Assembly: GCA_016704275.1 (NCBI GenBank)
Contig: JADJAK010000003.1
Location: 372,001 to 436,000 of the forward strand
Direction: 5' to 3'
Length of the DNA stretch: 64,000 nucleotides
Source: Gemmatimonadota bacterium
GTDB lineage: Bacteria; Gemmatimonadota; Gemmatimonadetes; Gemmatimonadales; GWC2-71-9
The notes under the pieces were generated by a model. The model was not told where the DNA came from. It did not search any database and saw nothing but the letters and a program-made list of their open reading frames with translations. Shown here one piece after another: positions 35,827-44,280 of this stretch. The first letter of the stretch is position 1. Every line of letters begins with the position of its first letter. The position numbers and the translations under genes are program-made.

Positions 35827-36896
35827 CAGCCCAGCTCTGCCGGCAGGTCGAGGGTCTCCGCGATCGCGGCGACTCGCTCCGCCTCCTGAAGCCCGGCGAT
35901 GACCTCGGCTGGCGGCTCGGCGAGTCGCGCACTGACGGCGATCAAGAGTGCCATGCGTTCCGAAGCGCTGAGGTCCGTCAGTCGGAGGAGTCCATCCCGT
36001 CTGCGGCGCGACGCGAAGCTCTCAACGAGTGCGCCCACCGACTCGTGGCGTTTCCAGAGCGTCCACGCAGCGTCCCGGTCCGCGGGCTTCGCGACCTCAT
36101 TGAACTCCCGCTGCAACTCCATCGAGAGCGACACCAGGGCATTCTGGCCTGTTTCGGACGGCGTGATGCCGTCGTGGTAGGTCAGGGCGTCGCCGGAATC
36201 GGACCAGCGGATACCCCTCGGGCTCCCGGCACGGCGCCCAGCCCACAGGCCGGCCGCGGTCGCGAGGAGGATCGTGACCAACCCACCCCAGAGTGGTACA
36301 TCCGGCTCGCCGAACATGAACGCGATGGCGGGGAGCCCGACGACCGGGAGCAGTCGGAGCGCCGCTGGCTGGCCCCGCCACAGCTCGCGCGACGCCAGAA
36401 GGCCACGCACCGTGAAGAACGTCGCCGCCGCGAGCAGCAGCAGGCTCCTGTCGAGGAGAGCGTTGACGGTCGGGAATCTCCTGACCCAGGAAGACAGCGA
36501 AGCCGCTGCCAGGAACAACAGCCCCATGGTCGCGTAGATGTCCCACGGTATCGGCGCGCCGATTTCGGCGTGTGCTTCCGAGGCAGCGAGGTCGGCCCCC
36601 AGTCGAGTTGGCGGCGTCCCGAGTCGGAAGAGCACCACATCGCGCCTGCCGAGCACCGTCATGGCGATTCCACCGCGCCCTGCAGAGGGCTCGTTGGTGT
36701 GGCGGGCGACGAGTTCGGGGATCGCGCCTCTCGAGGCTTCCGGCCCGAGCAGGTTCCAGCCGTCGCACGCGTCGCAGATCCGCCACACCCGATTGGCATC
36801 AGGATCAAACGCCACAAGTCGGGCAAGCGGGACGCTCGCCAACTGCGCGTTGGCTGGAAACGGCTTGCCGCACTCGAGGCAGGCGTCCTTGGCCAT
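35826..36896 (-). CDS. Zn-ribbon membrane protein, tandem paralogue 2
   Basis: The product has 356 residues. An N-terminal zinc ribbon has its two knuckles in CLECGKPFP (residues 6-9) and CDACDGWNLLGPE (about 41-44), with a conserved FDPDANRVWRIC between them. Four hydrophobic segments follow (about 118-245, for example YATMGLLFLAAASLS). The C-terminal helical domain contains RLTDLSASERMALLIAVSARLAEPP-type sequence and ends ERVAAIAETLDLPAELG. Start and stop each overlap the neighbouring paralogue by one base, so the array is one transcription unit. I do not recognise the family and assign no function. Confidence 0.75.
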   Translation of the reverse strand: MAKDACLECGKPFPANAQLASVPLARLVAFDPDANRVWRICDACDGWNLLGPEASRGAIPELVARHTNEPSAGRGGIAMTVLGRRDVVLFRLGTPPTRLGADLAASEAHAEIGAPIPWDIYATMGLLFLAAASLSSWVRRFPTVNALLDRSLLLLAAATFFTVRGLLASRELWRGQPAALRLLPVVGLPAIAFMFGEPDVPLWGGLVTILLATAAGLWAGRRAGSPRGIRWSDSGDALTYHDGITPSETGQNALVSLSMELQREFNEVAKPADRDAAWTLWKRHESVGALVESFASRRRRDGLLRLTDLSASERMALLIAVSARLAEPPAEVIAGLQEAERVAAIAETLDLPAELG

Positions 36897-37993
36897 CAGG
36901 CGCCTCCTGGAGGCCGATCGAGCGCTTCGGCTTCCTCGGCGACCCTCGCCGCGTCGAGCAGCTTCTCGTGCGCGAGCTGCGCCGACAGGGAGCCGTCCTC
37001 CTGGCGGGCGAAGCCGAGATCGAGCGCGACGAGATACATCACCGGGATGTCGGTGAGCCGAAGCGTGTCATCGCGGTCCTGGCGCCAGGCGTCGAGCGCC
37101 CCGAGGATGCCCGCGACGCTGTGCGTCGTGGCCAGCAGCTGACCTTTGGCGAGTTCCTCATCGGTGAGCGCGCCAATCAGGCTTTCCTCCAGCACGTGAC
37201 GCAGCAGAACACACGAGTCGCCCGAGTCGAGCCAGGTGCCGTCTCGTGCCCGCAGCGAGAGCTCGCCGCGCTCAACGTCCCAACGAATGCCGATGCTCTC
37301 CCAGTGCTCACCAGGGACGCGTACCGACCGTCCGGAGGGGAGTTTGGCGGTCAGCGGGATGACGTTGGTCAATCCGAACGCGATCACGCCTGTGAGCGCA
37401 GCGAGGCCGACGGAGTCCCACCCAGCCCGTCCCACGATAGCGCTCCCCACGCCCACGAGGAGGCAGAGGGCTCCGATCGCGAGTCGGGGCCCACTGACCC
37501 GGAGGCCCTGCCGGCGTCGGTACCACTCACGCCCGAACAGCAACACACTCATCATGGTCATCGGCAGGACCATCAGCTCTGGACGTCCGACAGCGCGCCA
37601 CAGCCCGAACGGCACCACGAGCACGATCAGCCCGCCGAGGACTGCCGCCATCGTACCCGAAGCCGAGGCCAGCTTGTCTCGACGCTCCGCCATGGCCAGC
37701 TCGCCGACTCGGACATCCGCAAAACGGTCCACCCGCAACAACTCGAGCCGCGGCCCAACATGGGTGATCAGCAGCGCCGTTCCCCGCGCCGGCACCCGCG
37801 CCTCCAACTCCCCCAGCGCCGCCCCCGCCGCCTCCGCCCCCAGCAGGTTCCACTCGCCGCACTTGGTGCAGATCCGCCAGACGCGCCGCTGCCCCGGGTC
37901 GAACGCGATCCGCCGCCCCTCGGGGAGGGAGGCGAGTTCGCCGTTCCGGGGAAACGGCCGATTGCAGGAGAGGCAGGTGGGGGAGGGGGCCAT
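36896..37993 (-). CDS. Zn-ribbon membrane protein, tandem paralogue 1
   Basis: This is the first gene of the array, with 365 residues from the ATG at 37993. The zinc ribbon reads CLSCNRPFPRN and CTKCGEWNLLGAE, with FDPGQRRVWRIC between them. Hydrophobic segments lie near 120-140, 145-160, 175-195 and 200-220. The C-terminal domain has LLRHVLEESLIGALTDEEL and DDTLRLTDIPVMYLVAL, clearly related to paralogue 2 but more diverged than paralogues 2 and 3 are from each other. A TATTTC box lies six bases before the ATG, which would give a leaderless mRNA. Role unknown; the ribbon faces the cytoplasm if the positive-inside rule holds. Confidence 0.75.
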   Translation of the reverse strand: MAPSPTCLSCNRPFPRNGELASLPEGRRIAFDPGQRRVWRICTKCGEWNLLGAEAAGAALGELEARVPARGTALLITHVGPRLELLRVDRFADVRVGELAMAERRDKLASASGTMAAVLGGLIVLVVPFGLWRAVGRPELMVLPMTMMSVLLFGREWYRRRQGLRVSGPRLAIGALCLLVGVGSAIVGRAGWDSVGLAALTGVIAFGLTNVIPLTAKLPSGRSVRVPGEHWESIGIRWDVERGELSLRARDGTWLDSGDSCVLLRHVLEESLIGALTDEELAKGQLLATTHSVAGILGALDAWRQDRDDTLRLTDIPVMYLVALDLGFARQEDGSLSAQLAHEKLLDAARVAEEAEALDRPPGGA

Positions 37994-38090
37994 CGCCCTG
38001 AAATATGCCCGTCCGAAGGCACTCCGGGAGGTGTGGCGGCCCTCCAGGAGGCAACCCGACCACCCCTCCCGGGTATACCCCAGGAGAACG

Positions 38091-38119
38091 TTGGCCCCAA
38101 CCCCGGGTGCCCGTAGATT
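38091..38119 (+). promoter_or_regulatory. Promoter of the mqn operon, probably leaderless
   Basis: TTGGCC (38091-38096), an exact 17-base spacer and TAGATT (38114-38119). Six bases separate the -10 box from the mqnE ATG at 38126, so transcription should begin at or next to the A of the start codon. GAGGG immediately before the ATG is too close to act as a normal ribosome-binding site. Confidence 0.6.
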
Positions 38120-38125
38120 TGAGGG

Positions 38126-39359
38126 ATGACCACCATGACCGAGCAGGCGCCGCCGACCCTCTCGCCCGTCGCCCTCCACGAGGAGCGACTCCGCGACCCA
38201 GCCCTCCGGCCGATCGCCAGGAAGGTCGCCGATGGCATCCGCCTCGACGCCGCCGACGCCCGCGCGCTCTACGCCACCGATGACCTGATCGGCCTCGGCA
38301 CCCTCGCCGACTTCGCCAACCGGCGCAAGAACGGCGACCGCGTCTTTTTCTCGGCCAATCAGCACATCAACCCGACCAACGTCTGCATCCTCCGGAATAC
38401 CTGCACCTTCTGCTCGTATGCCAGGATGCCGAACGAGGAAGGGCACTACACCCGATCGCTCGACGAGGTCTACCACGAGGCGGCCACCGCCATCGGCGGA
38501 CCGACCAAGGAATTCCATATCGTCGGCGGGCTGCACCCGAAGCTGCCGCTGTCGTATTACACCGACATGATCCGCGGCCTCAAGGAGCGCCACCCGCACA
38601 TCCACATCAAGGCGCTCACCGCGGTCGAGATCGCGCACCTGGCCCGGATCGAGAAGACCTCCGTTCGCGAGGTGCTGATCGCGCTCAAGGAGGCCGGCCT
38701 CACCTCGATGCCCGGCGGCGGCGCCGAGGTGTTCTCGACCGCGGTCCGCGCGACGATCGCCGAGCGGAAGCTGACCGGCGCCGAGTGGATCAAGGTGCAC
38801 CGCGAGGCCCACGGTCTCGGCATCCCGACCAATTGCACCATGCTCTACGGCCACATCGAGACCGCCGACGACCGGATCGAGCACCTTCTCGATGCTGCGC
38901 GAGCTGCAGGACGAGACCGGCGGCTTCCTGACCTACATCCCGCTCGCCTACCACACCGAGAACAACGAACTCGGCGAGGAGCTCGGACGCGTCGGCACCG
39001 CCACGACCGGCTTCGAGGACCTGAAGAACATCGCGGTCGGTCGGCTCTTCCTCGACAACATCGCCCACGTGAAGACCCACTGGCCGATGGTGACGCCCTT
39101 CCTGTCACAGATCGCGCTGGCGTTCGGCTGCGACGACGTCGAGGGCACGGTGGTCTACGAGCGGGTCTATCACGAGGCCGGTGCGACGACGCAGATGCAC
39201 ATGCCCTATGAAGGGCTCGTGTCGCTGATCCGCGATGCGCAGAAGATTCCGGTCGAGCGCAACTCGCTCTACGAGGCGGTCCGCAGCGACTTCACCGACC
39301 TGGTGATGCCGAAGGGCGGCACGTCGCGGATGTCGCTCCCCGTGGTGCACGCGGCGTGA
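38126..39359 (+). pseudogene. mqnE: Aminofutalosine synthase MqnE, interrupted by one frameshift
   Basis: MqnE is a radical SAM enzyme that joins the MqnA product to SAM, giving aminofutalosine, the first nucleoside intermediate of menaquinone synthesis. The N-terminal 255 residues run in the frame of the ATG at 38126, up to TADDRIEHLL. The rest (MLRELQDETGGFLTYIPLAY to VVHAA) is in another frame, joined if the G at 38891 is removed; the result is about 410 residues. Cluster cysteines read as Cys87, Cys93 and Cys96 (C-x5-C-x2-C). Because mqnA and mqnC are intact and follow with an overlap, the gene is probably functional and the shift a consensus error. Confidence 0.85.
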
Positions 39360-40177
39360 GGCTGGGTCGACTCCCCTGGATCAACACCGCCCCGGTCTTC
39401 GCGGCGATGGACCGGGGTGTGGTCAGTTGCGGGGCGGAGGTGGTCACCGCCACGGCCGCCGAACTGAACGACCTGCTCGCGGCCGGCGAGCTCGACGTGA
39501 GCGCCGTCTCGGCGGTCGAGTACGCGCGGGATGCGTCGCTCTACCACCTGCTCCCGAACCTCGCCATCTCCTGCGACGGCCCGGTGCACTCGGTGGCGCT
39601 CTTCTCGAAGCGGCCGGTGAACGAGCTCGATGGCGCCACCGTCCTGCGCACCGCGTCGTCTCGCACGTCGGTGCTGCTGCTCGAGCTACTCTGCAAGCAC
39701 CGCTGGCAGGTGTCGCCGCAGTTCGCGACGGTGCGCGCCGAGCCGAACGACCTGGCGGGCTTGCAGGCACTGCCGCACGACGCCGTCCTCGTCATCGGCG
39801 ACGCGGCGCTCCACCTCCGCGCATCGGGGCAGTACCCGGTCTTCATCGACCTGGGCCAGGCGTGGAAGGAGTGGACCGGGTTGCCGTTCGTCTTTGCCGT
39901 CTGGGCGGCCCGCCGCGATGCCGATCGGACCGAGGCACTGGCGCTTCACGAACGGCTCTGTGCGTCCCGCGACTGGGGCGTGGCCAACCTCGACATCATT
40001 GCCGCCGAGGCGGCCGCACGCACCGGGATCCCCGCGGCCACCTGCCGCGCCTATCTCGGCGACCTCGACTACGATCTCTCCTACCGGCACCTCGCGGGGC
40101 TGACCGAATTCTTCGGGCGTCTCGCCGCCGACGGACTGGTACCGAATGGCTCCCTCACCTTTCTCACGGCGGCCTGA
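39356..40177 (+). CDS. mqnA: Chorismate dehydratase MqnA
   Basis: MqnA removes water from chorismate to give 3-enolpyruvylbenzoate, the first step of the futalosine menaquinone pathway. The GTG start lies inside the mqnE stop (GTGA). The product has 273 residues with a periplasmic-binding-protein-like fold. Family blocks are RLGRLPWINTAPVF near the start, DVSAVSAVEYA, and VIGDAALHL followed by DLGQAWKEWTGLPFVFAVW. mqnC starts directly after its stop. Confidence 0.92.
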   Translation: MRLGRLPWINTAPVFAAMDRGVVSCGAEVVTATAAELNDLLAAGELDVSAVSAVEYARDASLYHLLPNLAISCDGPVHSVALFSKRPVNELDGATVLRTASSRTSVLLLELLCKHRWQVSPQFATVRAEPNDLAGLQALPHDAVLVIGDAALHLRASGQYPVFIDLGQAWKEWTGLPFVFAVWAARRDADRTEALALHERLCASRDWGVANLDIIAAEAAARTGIPAATCRAYLGDLDYDLSYRHLAGLTEFFGRLAADGLVPNGSLTFLTAA

Positions 40178-41239
40178 ATGAGCACCGTGGATCGCAACAG
40201 CAGCGAGTTTCGCGAGGCGCTCGAGCTCTACCAGCGCGCCCCGCTCCTCGAACTCGGCGCATTGGCCGATGCGACCCGGCACCGGCTCCATCCGGAGCCG
40301 ACGGTGTCGTACATCATCGACCGCAACATCAACTACACCAACGTCTGCGTGGCCGATTGCGCCTTCTGCGCCTTCTACCGGCGCCCGAAGGACAATGAAG
40401 GGTATGTCCTCTCGTTCGAGCAGATCGGCGCCAAGATCGACGAGTGCAAGGCGATCGGCGGTGCGCAGATCCTGCTGCAGGGCGGGCACAACCCGTACAT
40501 CCCGTTCGACTGGTACCTCGAGCTGATGCGCTATATCAAGGTGCATCACCCGATCCACATCCACGGCTTCTCGCCGTCGGAAGTGGTCTTCTTCTCGGAG
40601 CGCTTCCGGATTCCGATGCCGGAGGTCGTGCGCCAGCTGCACGAGGCCGGACTCGACTCGATCCCCGGCGGCGGCGGCGAGATCCTGGTGGACGAGGTGC
40701 GCGAGCGCGTCGCCAAGAAGAAGGCGCAGACCGACGAGTGGCTCGGCGTGCAGGAAGAGGCGCATCGCCAGGGGATGAAGACCTCGGTCACGATGATGTA
40801 CGGCCTCGGCGAATCCGACGAGGACCGCATCGAGCACCTCTTCCGCATCCGCGAGGTGCAGGCGCGCACCGGCGGGTTCACGGCGTTCATCTGCTGGCCG
40901 CTGCAGCCCGAAGGGACGGCAATGAGCGACCGCGTCAAGACGGACGCCGTCACCTACCTCCGCACGCTGGCTACCGCGCGCATCCTCGTCGACAACATTC
41001 CCAACATGCAGGCCAGCTGGGTGACGATGGGGCTGAAGGTGGGGCAGGTGGCCCTCCGCTTCGGCGCGAATGACTTCGGGTCGCTGATGATGGAGGAGAA
41101 CGTCGTCTCCGCCGCTGGCACCACGTACCGCGCCACGATCGAGGAGATGGAGCGCGCCATTCGTGATGCCGGCATGCACCCGGCCCGGCGTCGCCAGGAC
41201 TACTCGCTCATCGAATCGCCGTTGGCGGCGGTCGCGTGA
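40178..41239 (+). CDS. mqnC: Cyclic dehypoxanthine futalosine synthase MqnC
   Basis: MqnC is the radical SAM enzyme that cyclises dehypoxanthine futalosine in menaquinone synthesis. The product has 353 residues. The cluster motif is the canonical C-x3-C-x2-C, Cys57, Cys61 and Cys64 in NVCVADCAFCAFYR. Further blocks are GGAQILLQGGHNP, the GIPGGGGE-like SIPGGGGEILV, and CWPLQPEGT. mqnB and mqnD are not in the window. It is followed by ispF with a four-base overlap. Confidence 0.95.
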   Translation: MSTVDRNSSEFREALELYQRAPLLELGALADATRHRLHPEPTVSYIIDRNINYTNVCVADCAFCAFYRRPKDNEGYVLSFEQIGAKIDECKAIGGAQILLQGGHNPYIPFDWYLELMRYIKVHHPIHIHGFSPSEVVFFSERFRIPMPEVVRQLHEAGLDSIPGGGGEILVDEVRERVAKKKAQTDEWLGVQEEAHRQGMKTSVTMMYGLGESDEDRIEHLFRIREVQARTGGFTAFICWPLQPEGTAMSDRVKTDAVTYLRTLATARILVDNIPNMQASWVTMGLKVGQVALRFGANDFGSLMMEENVVSAAGTTYRATIEEMERAIRDAGMHPARRRQDYSLIESPLAAVA

Positions 41240-41712
41240 TTCGCGTCGGGATCGGCTACGACTCGCACCGTTTCGGTGCCGGACGCCCGCTGATCCTCGG
41301 CGGCGTGACGATTCCGTACTCCCTCGGCCTCGTCGGCCACTCCGACGCCGATGCGGTTTCGCACGCCCTCACCGACGCGCTCCTTGGCGCCGCCGCGCTG
41401 GGCGACATTGGCCGGCTCTTCCCCGACACCGATCCGGCCTACGCCAATGCCGACTCGATTCCGCTGCTGATCGAGGCGCACCGCCGCGTGATTGCCGCCG
41501 GCTGGACCATGCAGCAGTGCGACATCACCGTCATCGCGCAGGCGCCGAAGCTGGCGCCGCATGTCCCCGCGATGCAGGCGCGCCTCGCCGAGGCGCTGGG
41601 TGTCGGCGATGGGGCGGTGTCGCTCAAGGCCAAGACCAACGAGGGGATGGGGTTCCTCGGCCGCGGCGAAGGGATTGCCGTGATCGCCGTCGCGACGCTG
41701 CGGCCCGTCTGA
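41236..41712 (+). CDS. ispF: 2-C-methyl-D-erythritol 2,4-cyclodiphosphate synthase
   Basis: IspF closes the cyclic diphosphate in the MEP pathway to isoprenoids, which supplies the menaquinone side chain. The GTG start gives 158 residues. The zinc ligands are in GIGYDSHRF (Asp9, His11) and the following family block is VGHSDADAVSHALTDAL. GDIGRLFPDTDP and KAKTNEGMGFLGRGEG complete the active-site set. It overlaps mqnC and the DedA gene. Confidence 0.95.
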   Translation: MIRVGIGYDSHRFGAGRPLILGGVTIPYSLGLVGHSDADAVSHALTDALLGAAALGDIGRLFPDTDPAYANADSIPLLIEAHRRVIAAGWTMQQCDITVIAQAPKLAPHVPAMQARLAEALGVGDGAVSLKAKTNEGMGFLGRGEGIAVIAVATLRPV

Positions 41713-42323
41713 TGGCCGCGATGGTGGAATGGCTGGCGGGGCTCCCGCCGGTCGCCATCTATGCGGTGATTGCGCTCCTCGCCGCCGTCGAGAACATCTT
41801 CCCGCCCTTTCCGGCCGACACCGCGATTGCCCTCGGTGCCTTCCTCTCCTATCGCGGCATCATCGACGCGCGGATCATCTTCGCGATCACCCTGGTTGCC
41901 AATGTTGGCGGTGCCATGGGGATGTACTGGCTCGCCGCGCGCCACTCCCACACCCTCTTCGAATCCGGCTTCGCCAAGCGCTTCCTCCCGGAGCAGGGGC
42001 TCGCCATTGTCCGGAAGGAGTACCAGCGGTTCGGCCTGCTCGGTCTCTTCGTCGGGCGGCTCCTCCCTGGGGTGCGTGCGGTCGTGGCGCCCTTCACGGG
42101 GCTGATCCACCTCGGGCCGTTTCGCGCGCTGGTGCCGATTTTCTTCGCCTCCGCACTCTGGTACGGTGGGATCATTCTCGCCGCGGCGAAGCTTGGCGAG
42201 AATTGGGAGACGGTGATTGGCTGGGTGAATCAGTTCAACAAGGTGGCCGGCATCGGGCTGTTGGTGCTGATCGCGATCGGCGGCCTCATCTGGTGGCGCC
42301 GACGGAAGCGCCTGGCACCGTGA
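41712..42323 (+). CDS. DedA family membrane protein
   Basis: DedA proteins are small integral membrane proteins linked to undecaprenyl-phosphate and phospholipid translocation and to envelope homeostasis. The product has 203 residues with about five hydrophobic segments. Family hallmarks are ENIFPPFPADT in the first re-entrant loop and FVGRLLPGVRAVVAPFTGL, with the essential arginines. It ends with a WWRRRKR anchor. The start overlaps ispF by one base and the end overlaps xerD by four. Confidence 0.9.
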   Translation: MAAMVEWLAGLPPVAIYAVIALLAAVENIFPPFPADTAIALGAFLSYRGIIDARIIFAITLVANVGGAMGMYWLAARHSHTLFESGFAKRFLPEQGLAIVRKEYQRFGLLGLFVGRLLPGVRAVVAPFTGLIHLGPFRALVPIFFASALWYGGIILAAAKLGENWETVIGWVNQFNKVAGIGLLVLIAIGGLIWWRRRKRLAP

Positions 42324-43240
42324 GCCTCGGCGACCTCCCCCCGGAATTGGTGGCCGCGTTTCACCTCCCCTCCTTCCGCGATCACCTCTCCCTCGAAGCA
42401 GGGCACTCGCCCAACACGATCGAGGCGTACCAGCGCGACTTGTCTCGGCTGGTCTCCTTTGCCCGGTCGAAGGGGATCACCGAGCCGCGGCAGTTGACGA
42501 CACCGCTCCTGCGCGAGTTCATCTTCCTGTTGAAGGACCTCGAATTGAGCGGCGCCACGATTCGCCGGCACGTGTCGTCGCTGCGAACGTGGTTCGCCTT
42601 CATGGCGGCCGAGGGGTTGGTCGAGAAGGATCCGAGTGATCGGCTCGAGACACCGAAGAAGTGGCGGACACTCCCCGACACGCTCTCCGTGGAGGAGGTG
42701 GACCGCCTCCTCGCTGCGCCGCAGGTGGACGAGACCCTCGCATGGCGGGATCGCGCGATGCTCGAGCTGGCCTACGGGGCCGGTCTGCGTGTCTCGGAGC
42801 TCTGCGACATGGGACTCACCGACCTGCTGCTCGGTGATGGGCTGGTGCGTGCATTCGGGAAGGGGCGGAAGGAGCGGCTGGTGCCGATCGGGCGTCCGAT
42901 CGTGAGCGCGGTGTCGGTGTATCTGCACACCACGCGCGCCGAACTCGACCGCGGAAAGTCACAGGGCAGGGTGCTGTTGAACGCGCGTGGGGAGCCGTTG
43001 AGCCGGGTCGGTGCCTGGGGCATTGTAAAGAAGCGGGCCGCGCAAGCGGGAATCACCAAGCGCGTGACGCCCCACACACTGCGGCATTCGTTTGCGACGC
43101 ACCTGCTCGAAGGGGGCGCGGACCTGCGGGCGGTGCAGGAGATGCTCGGCCACGCCGACCTCTCGACCACGCAGATCTACACCCACGTGGACCGCGACTA
43201 CCTGCGGAACGTGCACCGGAAGTTCCACCCACGGGGCTAG
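42320..43240 (+). CDS. xerD: Tyrosine recombinase XerC/XerD
   Basis: The product is a 306-residue site-specific recombinase that resolves chromosome dimers at dif with FtsK. The N-terminal SAM-like domain (HLSLEAGHSPNTIEAYQRDL) grips DNA. Catalytic residues are Arg157 in GLRVSELC, the lysine in GKGRKERLVP, HTLRHSFATHLLEGG, GHADLSTTQIY and the nucleophile Tyr287. I favour XerD over XerC from the LLEGGADLRAVQEMLGH block, but the two are hard to separate. No dif site was recognised and no mobile-element genes lie nearby, so this is housekeeping rather than an integron or phage integrase. Confidence 0.9.
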   Translation: MSLGDLPPELVAAFHLPSFRDHLSLEAGHSPNTIEAYQRDLSRLVSFARSKGITEPRQLTTPLLREFIFLLKDLELSGATIRRHVSSLRTWFAFMAAEGLVEKDPSDRLETPKKWRTLPDTLSVEEVDRLLAAPQVDETLAWRDRAMLELAYGAGLRVSELCDMGLTDLLLGDGLVRAFGKGRKERLVPIGRPIVSAVSVYLHTTRAELDRGKSQGRVLLNARGEPLSRVGAWGIVKKRAAQAGITKRVTPHTLRHSFATHLLEGGADLRAVQEMLGHADLSTTQIYTHVDRDYLRNVHRKFHPRG

Positions 43241-43244
43241 CGGG

Positions 43245-44279
43245 TCAGGCGCATCCCTCGACCAGGCGCACTTCCGGCAATCGCCCGGCCCGGAAGGTGG
43301 TCACCGACGTGCCGTTCGTCTCGAAGATCATCTGGAAGCCGGGTCGACTCGCGTCGGTCACCACGAGATAGTGGCCGATCGGGGCCTCGTAGGGATGCGG
43401 CTCGACCGTCATCCGGTTGCCGTACACGGCACGCACGGCCGCCTCGGGGCTTCCGACGCCGATCCCCTCCGCGGTGCGCACGCCTTCGGTGCTGACGTTG
43501 GCGCGGACGAGGGTGTCGCCAGCGACCATGAAGGAGACTCCCTTCGGCAGCTTGGCGAAGTTGGCATAGCCGCACACCGCGCCTGCCTCGATGCGCTCCA
43601 CCTTGGCCGGCCCGAGGACGCGCTCGGCCGCAGCGACTGTCATGCCAACGCGCCCCAGTCCGATGCCGTCCATCTCAAGCTGCCACTTGACGTACTTCGG
43701 GGGATGCAGCACGGCCTGCAGGGAGGCGACGAGACTCCCTCGATTGGCAAGGGGCCAACTTCCGCCGTACCGAATGTCGGTGACCACCCAGTGTCCGCTC
43801 TCCATCGCCACCACTGCCGTGTCGGTCCACTCGACCACGGGCGAGACACTGTCGTTGCGGAACCGGACCACTAGCCGATGCACCGGGGCGTCGGCTCCTG
43901 CTGCGTCCGGAGCCACCGACGTCGCGCCCTCGAAGAGCGACGAGAAGAGATCGCCCTCGGCAAACGCCGGCTTCTCACCCGACTGGGCCAGCACGTCGGC
44001 CTCTCGACGGAGGTGCGCGCTGTCGAGGGTCGCGTGCAATTCGTTGCCAAGGTGGGGCGCCATGCGGGCGAGCTGTTCGACCGTCGGCGCGCCGGTCACC
44101 TTGGCGTCCCGAAGGATGTCATAGAGTGCGGTCACCGCCTTCTGGGGCGTGTCCTGCTGGCAGCCGGCGACGACCGCGGTCGTCAGGGCGAGCAGGAAGG
44201 CGGGGCGAAGGCGTCGGGTCGAGGGGAGCAGGCGATCCTCCAGAAGTACCGGGGCGACAGATGACCACGTCCCCCGCAA
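43245..44279 (-). CDS. Predicted lipoprotein of unknown function
   Basis: The full open frame starts at a TTG at 44279, two bases after the upstream stop, and gives 344 residues. A hydrophobic run ending in VVAGCQQD is a lipobox, so the mature protein would be a lipoprotein starting at that cysteine (about residue 40). A start nearer the lipobox is likely: a GGAGG motif lies upstream, but only CTG is in position. The mature part is soluble, with DTPQKAVTALYDILRD near the start and a beta-rich C-terminus (GVGSPEAAVRAVYGNRM) that recalls small repeat modules. I do not recognise a family. It is convergent with xerD, with four bases between stops. Confidence 0.65.
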   Translation of the reverse strand: MRGTWSSVAPVLLEDRLLPSTRRLRPAFLLALTTAVVAGCQQDTPQKAVTALYDILRDAKVTGAPTVEQLARMAPHLGNELHATLDSAHLRREADVLAQSGEKPAFAEGDLFSSLFEGATSVAPDAAGADAPVHRLVVRFRNDSVSPVVEWTDTAVVAMESGHWVVTDIRYGGSWPLANRGSLVASLQAVLHPPKYVKWQLEMDGIGLGRVGMTVAAAERVLGPAKVERIEAGAVCGYANFAKLPKGVSFMVAGDTLVRANVSTEGVRTAEGIGVGSPEAAVRAVYGNRMTVEPHPYEAPIGHYLVVTDASRPGFQMIFETNGTSVTTFRAGRLPEVRLVEGCA

Positions 44280-44280
44280 T

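Noticed and set aside
35469..37142. Plus-strand open frame of 557 codons opposite the Zn-ribbon array
   Set aside because: Antisense to two intact paralogues; Arg/Glu/Ser-rich without any domain.
42320..43240. Integron or phage integrase
   Set aside because: Length, domain pattern and housekeeping neighbours fit XerD; no attachment sites, cassettes or phage genes are nearby.
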